A stretch of 62,000 bases of DNA, taken from Glandiceps talaboti (taxonomy: Eukaryota; Hemichordata; Enteropneusta; Spengelidae). The stretch spans positions 4,024,701 through 4,086,700 of the forward strand of contig NC_135552.1 of assembly GCF_964340395.1 (NCBI RefSeq). The letters run 5' to 3'. Position 1 is the first letter of the stretch; each line of letters begins with the position of its first letter. Below are positions 13,101 to 25,124 of the stretch, in pieces. The position numbers were made by a program, and so were the translations under genes. A model generated the notes under the pieces. The model ran no database searches and was not told the DNA's origin. It saw only the letters and a program-made list of their open reading frames with translations.

Positions 13101-15846
13101 TATGCAGCTTTGAACAGCAACCAAAAAAATGAATTAAATGGTACATTTCCAAGGAAAGCCATGCATTATTTTCAGAATTTGGTCGATCGATACACTAGCC
13201 CATGGTCACAGCTAAATTTATGTATGACCATGCATTGAGCCCAGGTGACGGTGTAGTGACCATAGTTGGCAGAACTCACATGGAGTCTAAAGTACATGTA
13301 GGTTACATGATGCATTTGTATAAATAACTCTGCCCCCCCCCCCCTCACCTGCCAAAAATTATTGTGCCTTATGTGACTAACAAATTTACTTTTCAAAAAA
13401 CTTAATAACAAAAAATTCTTCTTACAAAGGTCAAACTCTTTCCTGTACAACAGAGATTTGTCCAGTTAGTGACTAGCTACTACCTGCATTGAAACATTTT
13501 TCCAGGAAGAGGAACATGAATCAAAATTATTCCATTGTTGTTATGTTTAGGAAAGTGAGTTTAAAGTATTGTGCTTTTGAAATAAGACTGTGATAGGTTA
13601 GCAAACAAGTTACTATGGAGCCCAGTATCCATTCAAGTTCCTAATACTATGGTCACCACAAAGTCACTAAAGCTCAGGCCACAGATGAGAGATTCAATTT
13701 CTGCTGTAATTTCAAATAGAAGACACAAGTCAAATTGTGTACACATTACAAGCTACAAAGTAATACTTTGGTGTGTGTATTTTCAACAGAAAAGCAGGAC
13801 CATTTACACACCCTTTGTACCGTGGTACAATGGAAGGCCCTGGAGTGTGATAATTTAAGTGACAAATAAGGCCATCTACACACTCTTAGTAATATTGCAA
13901 CATAACAGACCTTTGACTGTCCATTTATACATTGAAAGTTGGCCATTTATACAATCATAGTAATAATATGGCACAATGAAAGGAGTTTGTAGTGTGTACT
14001 TATGAGGAAAGTTGAACATTTACACATTCATAGTGTTTTAGTAAAATGTATTTTTTAAAGTTTAACGTGGGGTCATTTAAACACTTATGGTAATTTGGTA
14101 GAGAGGGAGTGTTCTGAAGTGGAAAAGTAGGAAGTCCCAGAATGTAAACAGACAAGAGGTAAACTAATGGCTATGCAGCTTTGAACAGCAACCAAAAAAA
14201 TGAATTAAATGGTACATTTCCAAGGAAAGCCATGCATTATTTTCAGAATTTGGTCGATCGATACACTAGCCCATGGTCACAGCTAAATTTATGTATGACC
14301 ATGCATTGAGCACAGGTGACGGTGTAGTGACCATAGTTGGCAGAACTCACATGGAGTCTAAAGTAGGTTACATGATGCATTTGTATAAATAACTCTGCCC
14401 CCCCCCCCCTCATCTGCCAAAAATTATTGTGCCTTATGTGACTAACAAATTTACTTTGTAAAAAACTTAATAACAAAAAATTCTGCTTACAAAGGTCAAA
14501 CTCTTTCCTGTACAACAGAGATTTGTCCAGTTAGTGACTAGCTACTACCTGCATTGAAACATTTTTCCAGGAAGAGGAACATGAATCAAAATTATTCCAT
14601 TGTTGTTATGTTTAGGAAAGTGAGTTTAAAGTATTGTGCTTTTGAAATAAGACTGTGATAGGTTAGCAAACAAGTTAGTATGGAGCCTAGTATCCATTCA
14701 AGTTCCTTATACTATGGTCAACACAAAGTCACTAAAGCTCAGGCCACAGATGAGAGATTCAATTTCTGCTGTAATTTTAAATAGAAGACACAAATAAGTC
14801 AAATCATGAACACAATACAAGCTACAAAGTAATACCCTGGTGTGTGTATTTTCAACAGAAAATCAGGGCCATTCACACACCCTTTGTAATTTAAACATTC
14901 ATAGTATTTTGGTAAAATGTATTTTTTAAAGTTTAACGTGGGGTCATTTTAAACACTTATGGTAATTTGGTAGAGAGGGAGACATTATTGTTTTCTGAAG
15001 TGGAAAAGTAGGAAGTCCCAGAATGTAGGCTATGCAGCTTTGAACAGCAACCAAAAAAATGAATTAAATGGTACATTTCCAAGGAAAGCCATGCATTATT
15101 TTCAGAATGTGGTCGATCGATACACTAGCCCATGGTCACAGCTAAATTTATGTATGACCATGCATTGAGTCCAGGTGACGGTGTAGTGACCATAGTTGGC
15201 AGAACTCACATGGAGTCTAAAGTAGGTTACATGATGCATTTGTATAAATAACTCTGCCCCCCCCCCCCCCCTTTGCCAAAAATTACTATGCCTTATGTGA
15301 CTAACAAATTTACTTTTCAAAAAACTTAATAACAAAAAATCTGCTTACAAAGGTCAAACTCTTTCCTGTACAACAGAGATTTGTCCAGTTAGTGACTAGC
15401 TACTACCTGCATTGAAACATTTTTCCAGGAAGAGGAACATAAATCAAAATTATTCCATTGTTGCTATATTTAGGAAAGTGAGTTTAAAGTATTGTGCTTT
15501 TGAATAAGACTGTGATAGGTTAGCAAACAAGTTACTATGGAGCCGGGAATCCATTCAAATTCCTTATACTATGGTCACCACAAAGTCACCAAAGCTCAGG
15601 CCACAGATGAGAGATTCAATTTCTGCTGTAATTTTAAATAGAAGACACAAATAAGTCAAATCATGTACACAATACAAGCTACAAAGTAATACCCTGGTGT
15701 GTGTATTTTCAACAGAAAAGCAGGGCCATTTACACACCCTTTGTACCGTGGTCAAATGGAAGGCCCTGGAGTGTGACAATTTAAGTGACAAATAAAGCCA
15801 TCTACACACTGTTAGTAACATGGCAACATGACAGACCTTTGACTTC
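7172..15846. repeat. Nested tandem array: 1.68-kb units followed by derived 1.08-kb units
   Basis: Unit boundaries by a shared phrase: full-length type at 7,172-8,790 (1,619 bp), 8,791-10,470 (exactly 1,680 bp) and 10,471-12,053. Shortened type at 12,054-13,128, 13,129-14,199, 14,200-15,058 (with a further internal deletion) and 15,059-15,846. The shortened unit equals the full unit minus about 602 bp: the junction joins GCAACCA to AAAATGAATTAAATGG across an A-run. Copies at 7.2-8.8 and 8.8-10.5 kb are nearly identical over long stretches. Each unit holds a C-run of variable length. A recurring 66-codon minus-strand open frame has no protein-like features and varies with the repeat. Confidence 0.95.
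8260..8635. repeat. Internal 72-bp subrepeats, about five copies, present in every array unit
   Basis: Within each unit a phrase of the type AAAGTAGGGCCATTTACACAC, followed by CTTAGTAATATGGCA and AATGAAAGG, recurs roughly every 70-80 bp about five times. This segment is the copy in the first unit. The subrepeat is much more diverged than the large units, so it predates them. Confidence 0.75.
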
Positions 15847-16655
15847 GACTTCACAATTATGAAAAAGAAAAACAACACTTTGAAAAAGTAGGATCATTTA
15901 CAAAGTAACATTGTAACATGGTAGAACGTGCGACTGAGGAGAGTGCACAAACTCTTTTTTACAAACATCAAAGCCAACAAAGTTACAAATATGCCATGCT
16001 GAGAACCCATGTTATTTTGATATTGGGTATGAAAGTCATTTCTCAGAAAAACAAATTCCTACAAACTGTCAAGTCAAACTTGCATATGAAGAGGAAAAAC
16101 AGGAACTTGGAAAACTCAATGTCAAAAAGCCTTCAACATTGAATAAAATGTTTTGATGAACTATCCTAGTTGCTCTAGCTCATGTTAGCTGTCTTTCAAA
16201 AACAGGCGCCAAAAATCAAAACCTTACAGCACACGTTAGTATTGCTTTGTCAGCGAAAGGTTGAGATTTTGAAATCAGTTGGTGTGATAAGTGAGTAATT
16301 ACAAGAATATGTAGCCTAGAATCATAGCCAGTTCCGATGGCATTTATTGCTAGTGTAACACAACACAAAGGCTTGATGGTCAGACATTTCAATTACATTG
16401 AAAATTGACTAATTTTGATTGGAAAATGCTCATATGAAAATTAAATTGTGTGGTAAATTTCCATGGCAATGCCATTATTTTAAAATGTCAGTACTATTCC
16501 ACACCTGGTGGCATCTAGTGAACAAGAAACTATATAATGCACACGTGATTGTCGGCAACCATAGTTGGTGGAACTTAATACATAGTTACTTCACTAGGTC
16601 ATATTTTGCATTGAATCAGTCCTGCCCTATCAGACCAAAGCCTATCTTTAAAAAA
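15847..16655. repeat. Decayed older copy of the array unit
   Basis: In the same order as the array unit, diverged matches appear to TGGTGTGATAGGTGA, to the AAATGAATTAAATGGTACATTTCCAAGG region, to the GTGACCATAGTTGGCAGAACT phrase, and to the final TGATGCATTTGTATAAATAACTCTGCCC stretch. An old flanking copy that escaped homogenisation is the simplest reading. Confidence 0.6.
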
Positions 16656-16975
16656 CAGCTTCTTAACAAACTCTGATTCCAAAGTTAACACCTATTTATG
16701 AAGTACAACAGTCAAACTCCTAACTCAGCAACTACCACTCTGAGAAAAGCCATAAAAACAGCTTCTTAACAAAACTCTGATTCCAAAGTTAACACCTATT
16801 TATGAAGTACAACAGAGAATTATCAAACTCCTAACTCACCAACTACCAGTCTGAGAGAAGCAACAAAAAAAAACCCAGCTTCTTAACAAACTCTGATTCC
16901 AAAGTTAACACCAATTTATGAAATACAGCAGAGAATTATCAAACTCCTAACTCACCAACTACCAGAGAAGCATCA
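16656..16975. repeat. Tandem repeat of 103-117 bp, three copies
   Basis: Units start at 16,656, 16,759 and 16,876 with CAGCTTCTTAACAAA and contain AACACCTATTTATGAAGTAC and CAAACTCCTAACTCA. The copies differ by small indels, including A-run length at the boundary. Confidence 0.9.
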
Positions 16976-17542
16976 ATTTTCATTAAATGAAAACAATAGT
17001 AATATTAATGCCAATTACACTGCAGAAATCATGCATACACTACACTGCGAGTCTTATAATTTACACATCTTTACCCTTCCATCACCACACTTGTGACCCA
17101 CATGATTACTACCACCTTTGTCTAGGGGTAGCATGAAACAAAGTATCACCTTTGACCTGCCACATCACCTAGGGAAGATTTGACTGGAGGCAAAAAAGGC
17201 CAAAGATGCCACTCTGTCCATACTTACCACCTTTACACAACCTTTACACAATGATTACACAGGTGGAAAGATGAGTAAAATGACTTTCTGTATTTTGATA
17301 TTTAGTTATAGGAATCAAGACCTAAAGACATCCCAACCCCAACAAAGTTTATGCAACCAAGATGATCGCTATTTTGAAGCAGGCAAAGACTTACAAGCAC
17401 TTTTCTGGATTTTATTATTTTCTTTGCCAATTTAACCTCTTTCTTTGCATGAGGTATCTACATGCTTTAATAGCATCAAAGTTTTGGAGTTAACAGCTCT
17501 CAAAATATGAATATTCTCCACACAAAATAGCTCATTATAGTG
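16976..17542. other. Intergenic, nothing recognised
   Basis: AT-rich unique-looking sequence with no long open frame, repeat or RNA gene that I can support. Confidence 0.5.
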
Positions 17543-17952
17543 AACACATATTGCCTGGCCATGTGGGCTATAGCACTCGTTTATTACACCTGAGGGACTG
17601 TGAGTTACCAGAATCACATGCTATTTCCCCGAGGCCGAAGCCAAGGGAAATAGCATGTAATTCTGGTAACTCACAGTCACGAAGGGGTAATAAACAGGTG
17701 CTATAGCCCGAATATAAGCCAGGCAATATGTGTTTTATAATATACCTCATGAAAATCTTGCCCTCTTTTCTTGAGGTTGGCAGACGACATCGTTCGAAGC
17801 TGCCATTTTGACCTGCTGTGAATGTGCGGTGGTCACATGACCATGTAATAGTTGATGGAACTATTTCCCTAGGGAAATAGTCATTCTATTTTCCTATCAT
17901 GTGACTGATTCTAGCGAATCATGGCACAGCATTATCACTAGGTATATTATAA
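17543..17952. mobile_element. Foldback/MITE-like element, copy 1
   Basis: AACACATATTGCCTGG (17,543-17,558) is inverted at 17,719-17,734. Between them is a long hairpin whose arms (GCTATAGCAC, TTATTAC, GACTGTGAGTTACCAGAAT, CATGCTATTTCCC) meet near 17,632. A second module is bounded by TTATAATATACCT at 17,736-17,748 and its complement at 17,940-17,952, and contains a smaller palindrome, AACTATTTCCCTAGGGAAATAGT. A related copy lies at 23,806-24,133. No coding capacity is visible. Confidence 0.8.
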
Positions 17953-18263
17953 CTTAAATTATATCAGACAATGATGCTACTGAATGCACTCTACATAAGA
18001 ATACTTAATTTCCACACATTGTGCACTATAGTATGATGTAGGGCATGAAAAGCACAAACAAAATGGCCACCGAGCAGCCATATTAGAACATGTGTCACAA
18101 AAGAAATAAACAAGCATGTATGTTATACTCGTGCCAAGTTTGCCAGAAATAACCTCAGTCTTGTCAAAAAAATATGACTTCAGATGCTCACATGCAGGAA
18201 CAGATGGACAGAACCCAATATATGTGTCATTGACATTATCCAAGACTTCCTCCAGCAGGGATT

Positions 18264-18991
18264 GAACTTTTCAATCTCAAACACAACTTTTGAAAGCTAC
18301 ACCTGAAGCTTTCATCCTCTAACTAATCAACTTCATCAGCAGACTGAAAAAAATTGACATGAATTAGCTAAGCTAAGAACAAAAGGTGTTACTTACCATG
18401 TTTAGAAACATCACCACTCACTGGGTTAGTGAGTGATATTAACACTGTGACAGTGGTCCTATGCATGGGAAAGACTGAAATGGCTCCCATCTTTGTATAA
18501 ATGATCATGCAAGCAATTGTTAGTAAAACCAAAGGACAAGACAGACAAAAAGGATCTGAAGGGTCTAACATATCGCATTAAATGTGGGGGCGGTAGTGAT
18601 AGTCAGTGTGATCAAGACTGAATCGGGGAGATGGAAAGATCACTGAAAGTGAGGTTTTTAGAACACGTACAGATTGCCAAGCACAGTACTAGTACATCCG
18701 AAGTGTCTAGACATATATGTCAAATTTACTGTGGACATACATAGTATATCAATCTGGTGACCACTTCTGACTGTGAAACCACGGGCTTACAGGCCTACTT
18801 TGAACAGAGATGGGGACCATTTCACATACATGTACATGGGACTCACTCACTAAGCCAGTGTTTCTAACATGTTAACACCTGCTGTTTGTTTATGTCAGTT
18901 TCTTCAGTCTGCTGGTGAATACCTTAGTTAGACTGGATGAATGCTTCAGGTACAGCTTTTAAAAGTTGTTGTGTTGGAGAATGAAAATTTC
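18264..18991. mobile_element. 728-bp element with inverted arms of about 150-170 bp
   Basis: The left arm (18,264-18,436) and right arm (18,841-18,991) are reverse complements at moderate divergence. They share phrases such as TTTTCA-TCTC-AACACAAC, CTGAAGC-TTCATCC and CAGCAGACTGAA, ending in GTGAGTGA. The middle has no transposase-like frame. It looks like a non-autonomous DNA transposon. I could not define a target duplication by eye. Confidence 0.75.
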
Positions 18992-19259
18992 AAATTTCAG
19001 TAGAAAATGGCTTATAGTATACCACACAGTTTAACCTACATAGTTACTTGACAGTGTTATTTTACATGAACAAACAAGGTCATGTGAAGCATTCAATAAT
19101 TAGACATACCTCACTGTCACTGTCATCTACTGTGAGCTATGTGCAATATTGGTTATCACATGAGGGTTGACTAATCATGAATCAGTTAAAAGTCACAATT
19201 TGATCACTGCCTAGATAGGAGATAAACCAGACAATTCTGATCAATAGCAAAACCATACA

Positions 19260-21535
19260 TTACATTTGTTGTTTGGTTCCTTTTTTTTCATATGCTATTG
19301 CTCTGGTTTGAACATGCCATTTTATTAATTTCCAGTCCCTGTTGCACAACACTTTCTCCTTCAATAGGCATTTTTCAGCTTCAGACTTTGTTACAGCTTT
19401 CCTCTTTTGAATGTGAGACATGAAATGCCTGTCAATGGCTTCTTCTTCAGCCCTTGTCCATGGCACTCTTCGTCCAACAACTTTAGACTTTGTCCCAACT
19501 ACATGTACGAAGAAAAAAGACCAATTTTCAGCAATATACTTTCACTGTCATCCTTGACATCAAGGAAGAACATTCAGCTGACATTGTTAATGATGTAAAT
19601 GAGCAATTACAAGACACTGTAGCACTTAATAACTTTTGGAACTATCATATTGCTGTATGATCAATGTTTGTTTCAAGTTCCATCAAAGCAAACTTTCCTA
19701 TTCTTTCTGGATTTACGCGCATTGATAAATATACAAATGAGCAATTAAGCAACAAAACTCTAGTCTTTTTGTACTCATGTTGCATCCAAATACTATGTCA
19801 GCCCACAACTGCTTGAAAGAAAGTGTGACACTAACAACTTGTTAGCATATGTACGTCCACATGTGCGTGGGGTGTGACAGTACTCCATATCCTGCAATGC
19901 AAGTAATCCATCGGACCCCTTCTCATGCATTGTCAGTTTTTATGCTCGAAGATCCTTGCTTAGCATTTGATACTGTCTATCAAGACATTTAGGGATTGAT
20001 CTGACATTAGTACCGGAACAATAAAGTACACTGTAGTGTATTATAAAACACACATTGACCAGCAACAGCAACCTGTTCCCGAACGGGCTGCAAGTAACTT
20101 GAAATGAATGCAATTTCATTTGACTGGAGGAAAACAGTCTGATTCATTCTGGGTGACTAACTTTCCTCCTTGGGAACAGATATTGACAGAAGCCATCACA
20201 ACCAGTCATTCTATGACAGTTTAGCACTTATTTTACACTTACCCGTGGTTGATCTATTTTTAGGTCCTGTAGACGACCCCTTCTTAGGTCCACAATTTTC
20301 TCTAATCTCTGGTTGACTTGTCTGATTATGTATACTTATTCTTTGTATTCCCTCAATGGAGGCTAATGAAAAAAATATAGTCACTGTGTAAAATATCAAG
20401 CCTATGCAGTAAAGATGGTATGTTCACAAATTATGCAACTCAAAATCACTGTTAGCAAAGACAAGAATTTTTGAATTCAAAAGAAAAGAGCTGCCAACCA
20501 ACTATTCTTGCTGTATACCACACATTATAGCTATCACATATATATAATTATATATGTTAAATTTTATCTTGTGATTTCCCAAATGATTCATAGTAAATAT
20601 TTCTATACAGCTTGGATTGATACTCCAGAACCTGAAACAAACTGAATCACAACAAAAGACAAAAAATGCACCACACCACCCCAAAGGGTCATTAATGTAT
20701 AAGTATGTCTTCAAGAAACAGTTATTACTTGTAGGCATTTACAAGGATCTCATATCATTAAAAAACAAAAACATATTTAGAAATACAAGTATTTAATGAC
20801 AAGACTGATGACACTTCGTATGTTCTTAAAAATTCTGACTTCTCAGCAGCACAGACAATTTTTAGATGTGCTACTGTTTTCATTTAACAACTGTTTTAAA
20901 CATGTCCTTGTCCGATGTAGCATAGAGGAGAGCATTATTTTTTTTTAAAGTACAGGTGGACAATTAACTTACCTGGATTAGGGTCCACTTCTTTTTTTGA
21001 ATCATCACAATCTGGATTAGGGTCCACTTCTTTTTGTGAATCATCACAATCACTATCACATGAGTCTTCCTCATCAGAAAGGAGTCCAGTAACTTCTGTT
21101 GGAGCAAACAAGCTTGAGTGAGGTCCTCATCATGACACAAAGAAATTGAGAGAGAAGTTACACAGTGTTTTATTTAAGGGTGGTAAGTAGGTAAATGTTA
21201 CCGGGGTTCCCCTGTCATTTTGTCCAATTGACACTTCAATTTTTCATCACTAATGTTACCGCAGTTCCCTATGAAACTAAACTTTATAACTTTGCTTGTG
21301 GAAAAAAAAACCTCTGCACTCTGACCTACAGTATTTGTACAGTAAGTTCTAAGACTACATTATTTGCCAGGCAGGTACACATGTGCAAAAAGAAACTTCA
21401 ATCTATGTTTTCAACTAAGATTTCCTCACCTTTGTAATCACAGATGAACTGTTTTGCAACATGGGGCTCATCCTTCTTTTCCCTTATATACCTCTTATAC
21501 TCTGGCTGTCTAGAAACACGTCTACTGCGTGACAT
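19260..21535 (-). CDS. Four-exon gene of unknown function with a Myb/SANT-like C-terminal domain
   Basis: I do not recognise this as a named gene. Coding exons on the minus strand are 21,535-21,430, 21,095-20,973, 20,362-20,243 and 19,498-19,260; all three introns are phase 1, with GT donors and AG acceptors. The joined frame is 588 nt, or 195 aa. It starts MSRSRRVSRQPEYKRYIRE, followed by an acidic Asp/Ser/Glu segment containing a 13-residue tandem duplication (DCDDS-KEVDPNP twice) and a Gly/Ser/Thr/Lys-rich linker. The C-terminus is VPWTRAEEEAIDRHF...CLLKEKVLCNRDWKLIKWHV. The Trp, EE and HF spacing and the second Trp suggest a helix-turn-helix of the Myb/SANT kind, similar to C-terminal domains I recall from unnamed animal and transposon-related proteins. 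The start codon has A at -3, but untranslated or further coding exons may lie upstream. Confidence 0.65.
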
Positions 21536-22975
21536 ATTTTTTCTAAATCTATAGACAAAAGGATGTAAAAAAGTTTGAACAGTAAGGCTACAAAATATAA
21601 CACAAAATGAATGAGTCAACAACTTTCTACCATCAGCAGGTTTTCCATAATGATGACTTAACTGGTGCAACTATGCAAGGAATTTACGTAAAATATAATT
21701 AATACAAGATCTATATTCAAAACATTGCACTTGAAGGCACATTACATGCATGTACACAATGTACATGTAAAACAAAAGAATTTATGTTCCAGAGACAATT
21801 CACATGTCATAAAACCCACTGGTCCATTATTATGCTTACCTTGTGTACCTTTAGCCTCTGTAATTTGTAAATTGATAGTATTCTCTTAATGATACTACTG
21901 CAGCTTCAATTTTCTCCAGGAAATGAATTACATAAATTATGCAAAGTATCTGTGGCCAAACTTTCATCCAAATCCAAATAAATGACAGGATGAGCTATCC
22001 GACCTATCAAAAAGAATACAGGGAGATGACATTGAATAACCACTCACTAAAATGTAAATTCCAAATTGGGATCACAAGGCTGTTTTTGAAGTAAGTATAA
22101 TAGATGGTATTACTGCAATTCTGAAAATAAACTGTATTAATCAATAGTACATAAGATGTTATGAAATAAGTACAGCAGATGGTCTCTCTTGTATACTTGC
22201 ACACTTATTCTATACAAACACTTAAAACTCAAAAGCAAAATAGAAACATGAGATCAAAAGAATAGATGGCCTTCTAAACACACGCACACATATACATACA
22301 TACATACATACATACATACATACATACATACATACATACAAACAAAGTGACACATACAAACTAATTCTTTATAGAAATTTACAAACTGTAAGAACTCAAC
22401 AGCAAACAGAAGTCATGAAATAAGAACAGCAGACGGTTTCTTCTACACTTATCCTGTTATTCTCTATGAACGCTATTAAACAACTGAAAGAAGAATAAAT
22501 CTACATGTATGTGTGGCAGCTGGTCTCTCTTCTAAAGTCTATACTGAAAATCGATACACACACCCTTTAGAAAATTAAGCAACATGAAGGAAGTAGAGCA
22601 GATGGTCTTACTTTTACACACACAACACACACACAGTGTAATTCTCTATACAAAGGTATCATCTGTAGTAATAGTTAAAAGAAGTCATAAAATAAGAGCA
22701 GCAGATATATACCGGTAGTCTCAGTAGCTCTTCTACACACACACACTGATTGATCGGTACAAAGTTACATGGTGAAGTACCTCTGAGTCACTGTTCTACA
22801 AATAAACCGTTATTCCCTACACACTAACAACTCAAGGCAAAAATACAAACAAGTCATTGAAAATGACATAGACCCAGCTATGATTGGGTTTTAAGGAACT
22901 GGCAGTTTATGTTGTCATTTTCAAACCTGGTTAATGTTGTTTGGCCTCATATGGTTGTTTTTGATATCACTACTC
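21536..22975. other. Region upstream of the unknown gene with a degenerate tandem repeat of about 100 bp and an (ACAT)n tract
   Basis: (ACAT)n occupies about 22,290-22,342. The phrase AAATAAG-ACAGCAGATGGTCTCTCTTCTACAC recurs in diverged form near 22,165, 22,425, 22,515, 22,600 and 22,690. A possible untranslated exon end (ACACAAG then GTAAGC on the minus strand) is near 21,836. Confidence 0.5.
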
Positions 22976-24472
22976 TGTTCAAGCATGTCTGGGTTATGGC
23001 TTTGGACATGAAAACTGCGCCAACAAAATGGCTAGGCAGCCATATCGGATTGTATCACAAAGAAAATGGATATGCACATGTATGTCACAGAACACTGTGC
23101 TAATACCAACTTTGAATGAGATCTATTCAAGCATGTCTGGGTTATGGCTTTGGACATGAAAACTGCGCCGACAAAATGGCTAGGCAGCCATATCGGATTG
23201 TATCACAAAGAAAATGGATATGCACATGTATGTCACAGAACACTGTGCTAATACCAACTTTGAATGAGATCTATTCAAGCAAGTCTGAGTTATGGCTTTG
23301 GACATGGAAAATTCGAAAACAAAATAGCTGGCAGGCAGCCATATTGGATTGTATCATGACAACAATGAATATGCTCATGTATCACTATGTCATAGAACAC
23401 TGTCCTAATACCAACTTTGAATGAGATCTGTTCAAGCAAGTCTGAGTTATGGCTTTGGACATGGAAAATTCGCAAACAAAATGGCTGCCAGGCAGCCATA
23501 TTGGATCGCATCACGACGAAAATGGATATGCACATGTATGTCATAGAACACTGTCCTAATACCAACTTTGAATGAGATCTATTCAAGCATGTCTGAGTTA
23601 TGGCTTTGGACATGGAAAATTTGCTAACAAAATGGCTGCCAGGCAGCCATATTGGATTGTATCATGACATCAATGAATATGCACATGTATGTCATAGAAC
23701 ACTGTCCTAATACCAACTTTGAATGAGATCTATTCAAGCATGTCTGAGTTATGGCTTTGGACATGGAAAATTTGCTAACAAAATGGCTGCCAGGCAGCCA
23801 TATTGAACACATATTGCCTGGCCATGAGGGCTATAGCACCCATTTATTACATCCGAGGGACTGTGAGTTACCAGAATCACATGCTATTTCCCGAGCCCGA
23901 ATATAGGCCAGGCAATATGTGTTTTATAATATACCTCATGCTGTGAACTCGCGGTGGCAAACGACATCATCAGAAGCCACCATTTTGACCTGCTGTGAAC
24001 TAATGGTGGTCACATGACCATGTAATAGTTGATGTAACTATTTCCCTAGGGAAATAGTCATTCTATATTCCTATCACGTGACTGAGCTAGTCTAGCGAAT
24101 CATGGCACTGCATTATCACTAGGTATATTATAATGGATTGTATCATGACATCAATGAATATGCACATGTATGTCATAAAACACTGTCCTAATAGCAACTT
24201 TGAATGAGATCTGTTCACGCATGTCTGAGTTATGGCTTTGGACAGGGACAATTCGCAAACAAAATGGCTGCTAGGTGGCCATATTGGATTGTATCATAAA
24301 ACAAATTGACGTGCATATGTATGCCATAGTACATTTGTATGTTGCCCCTGTACTTAGTTTGATAAAAATTGGTCCAAGCATCTCCAAGAAACAGCTGCGG
24401 GCGGATGGACGGATGGACAGACGGACGGAACCCAACCCATAAGTCCCCGTCCGGACTTCATCTGGCGGGGAC
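22976..24472. repeat. Tandem array of about 148-157-bp units, interrupted by a foldback element
   Basis: The phrase AAGCATGTCTGGGTTATGGC recurs at 22,981, 23,129, 23,277, 23,434, 23,585, 23,736 and, diverged, 24,217. Each unit also has CAGCCATATTGGATTGTATCA and AACACTGTCCTAATACCAACT. After 24,330 the array ends in GGACGGATGGACAG-type sequence and a hairpin built on CCCCGTCCGGACTT...CGGGG. A diverged fragment of the same family is at about 18,040-18,230. Minus-strand open frames repeating MSKAITQTCLNRSHSKL are by-products. Confidence 0.9.
23806..24133. mobile_element. Foldback/MITE-like element, copy 2, inserted in the tandem array
   Basis: It is about 80-90% like the copy at 17,543-17,952 by eye, but lacks the right arm of the long hairpin: CATGCTATTTCCCGAG jumps straight to CCCGAATATAGGCCAGGC. 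The TTATAATATACCT ends are at 23,924-23,936 and 24,121-24,133. The host repeat CATATTGGATTG is split, with a two-base TG overlap, so both insertion edges are defined. Confidence 0.85.
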
Positions 24473-25053
24473 TAATTAATGTATGTAATGAGAGAAGTCA
24501 AACAGGTGGCCTGTCTTCTTCACAAACTGCTTCGGTTGTGATGTAATACAGGTAACAAAATATTTGTCACAAGCATCCCCAACAAATGACACCAACTGTC
24601 CATAGATAGTGACTTTTAACTACACATCATTCTCTTACTGGGGTAATGTCAATCACACTTGATGGGCTTGTCAAAATTCATTACAACTGCATGGGTCTAT
24701 AGCAACTGTGAGCTTCAACAAAGGTCTCATTGACAATAAAAGAAATTTAGTGTAGTAATTAGTTCAACATCCAGTACACACGCCATCCATTTAAAACTCC
24801 CTTTGCATCAAGTACATCATGCCCATGTACCTGATTACCACTTAAGAATTTACCTATTAGTAGGTCAATTATTAGTCGTATATATATCTGTGACCAAACT
24901 GGGCATCACACCATAGCTACACACCTAATCACACTTTATAACATAAAGGCAGTCTTGATAACACCATTTGTGTAAATTTTAGCAGTGGCTGTCTATAAGC
25001 AGGTTTTCAAAGAGAGCAGCACTGTGGGAAATCAAAGCCCTTGTGATGTACAT
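24473..25053. other. Intergenic, nothing recognised
   Basis: Unique-looking AT-rich sequence without a supported gene or repeat. Confidence 0.5.
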
Positions 25054-25124
25054 CAAGATGAGATATATTCAAACCAATGATTGGTGTCTGACACCAATCA
25101 TAGGTTTGAATATATCTCATCTTG
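25054..25124. repeat. 71-bp near-perfect palindrome
   Basis: Two 35-bp arms meet at a single T (25,089) and have only one mismatch. The left arm reads CAAGATGAGATATATTCAAA and continues into ATGATTGGTGTC. With a one-base centre it would form a cruciform or foldback rather than an ordinary RNA hairpin gene. It may be a minimal inverted-repeat element. Confidence 0.9.

Noticed and set aside
8116-15878. Repeated 66-106-codon minus-strand frames (MANFQCINGQSK...) as a gene family
   Set aside because: They follow the tandem unit, include its 72-bp subrepeats, are broken in some copies, and show no codon-level constraint.
23116-23812. Plus- and minus-strand frames in the 150-bp array (MSKAITQTCLNRSHSKL)
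   Set aside because: Repeat with the tandem unit and change frame between units; no independent support.
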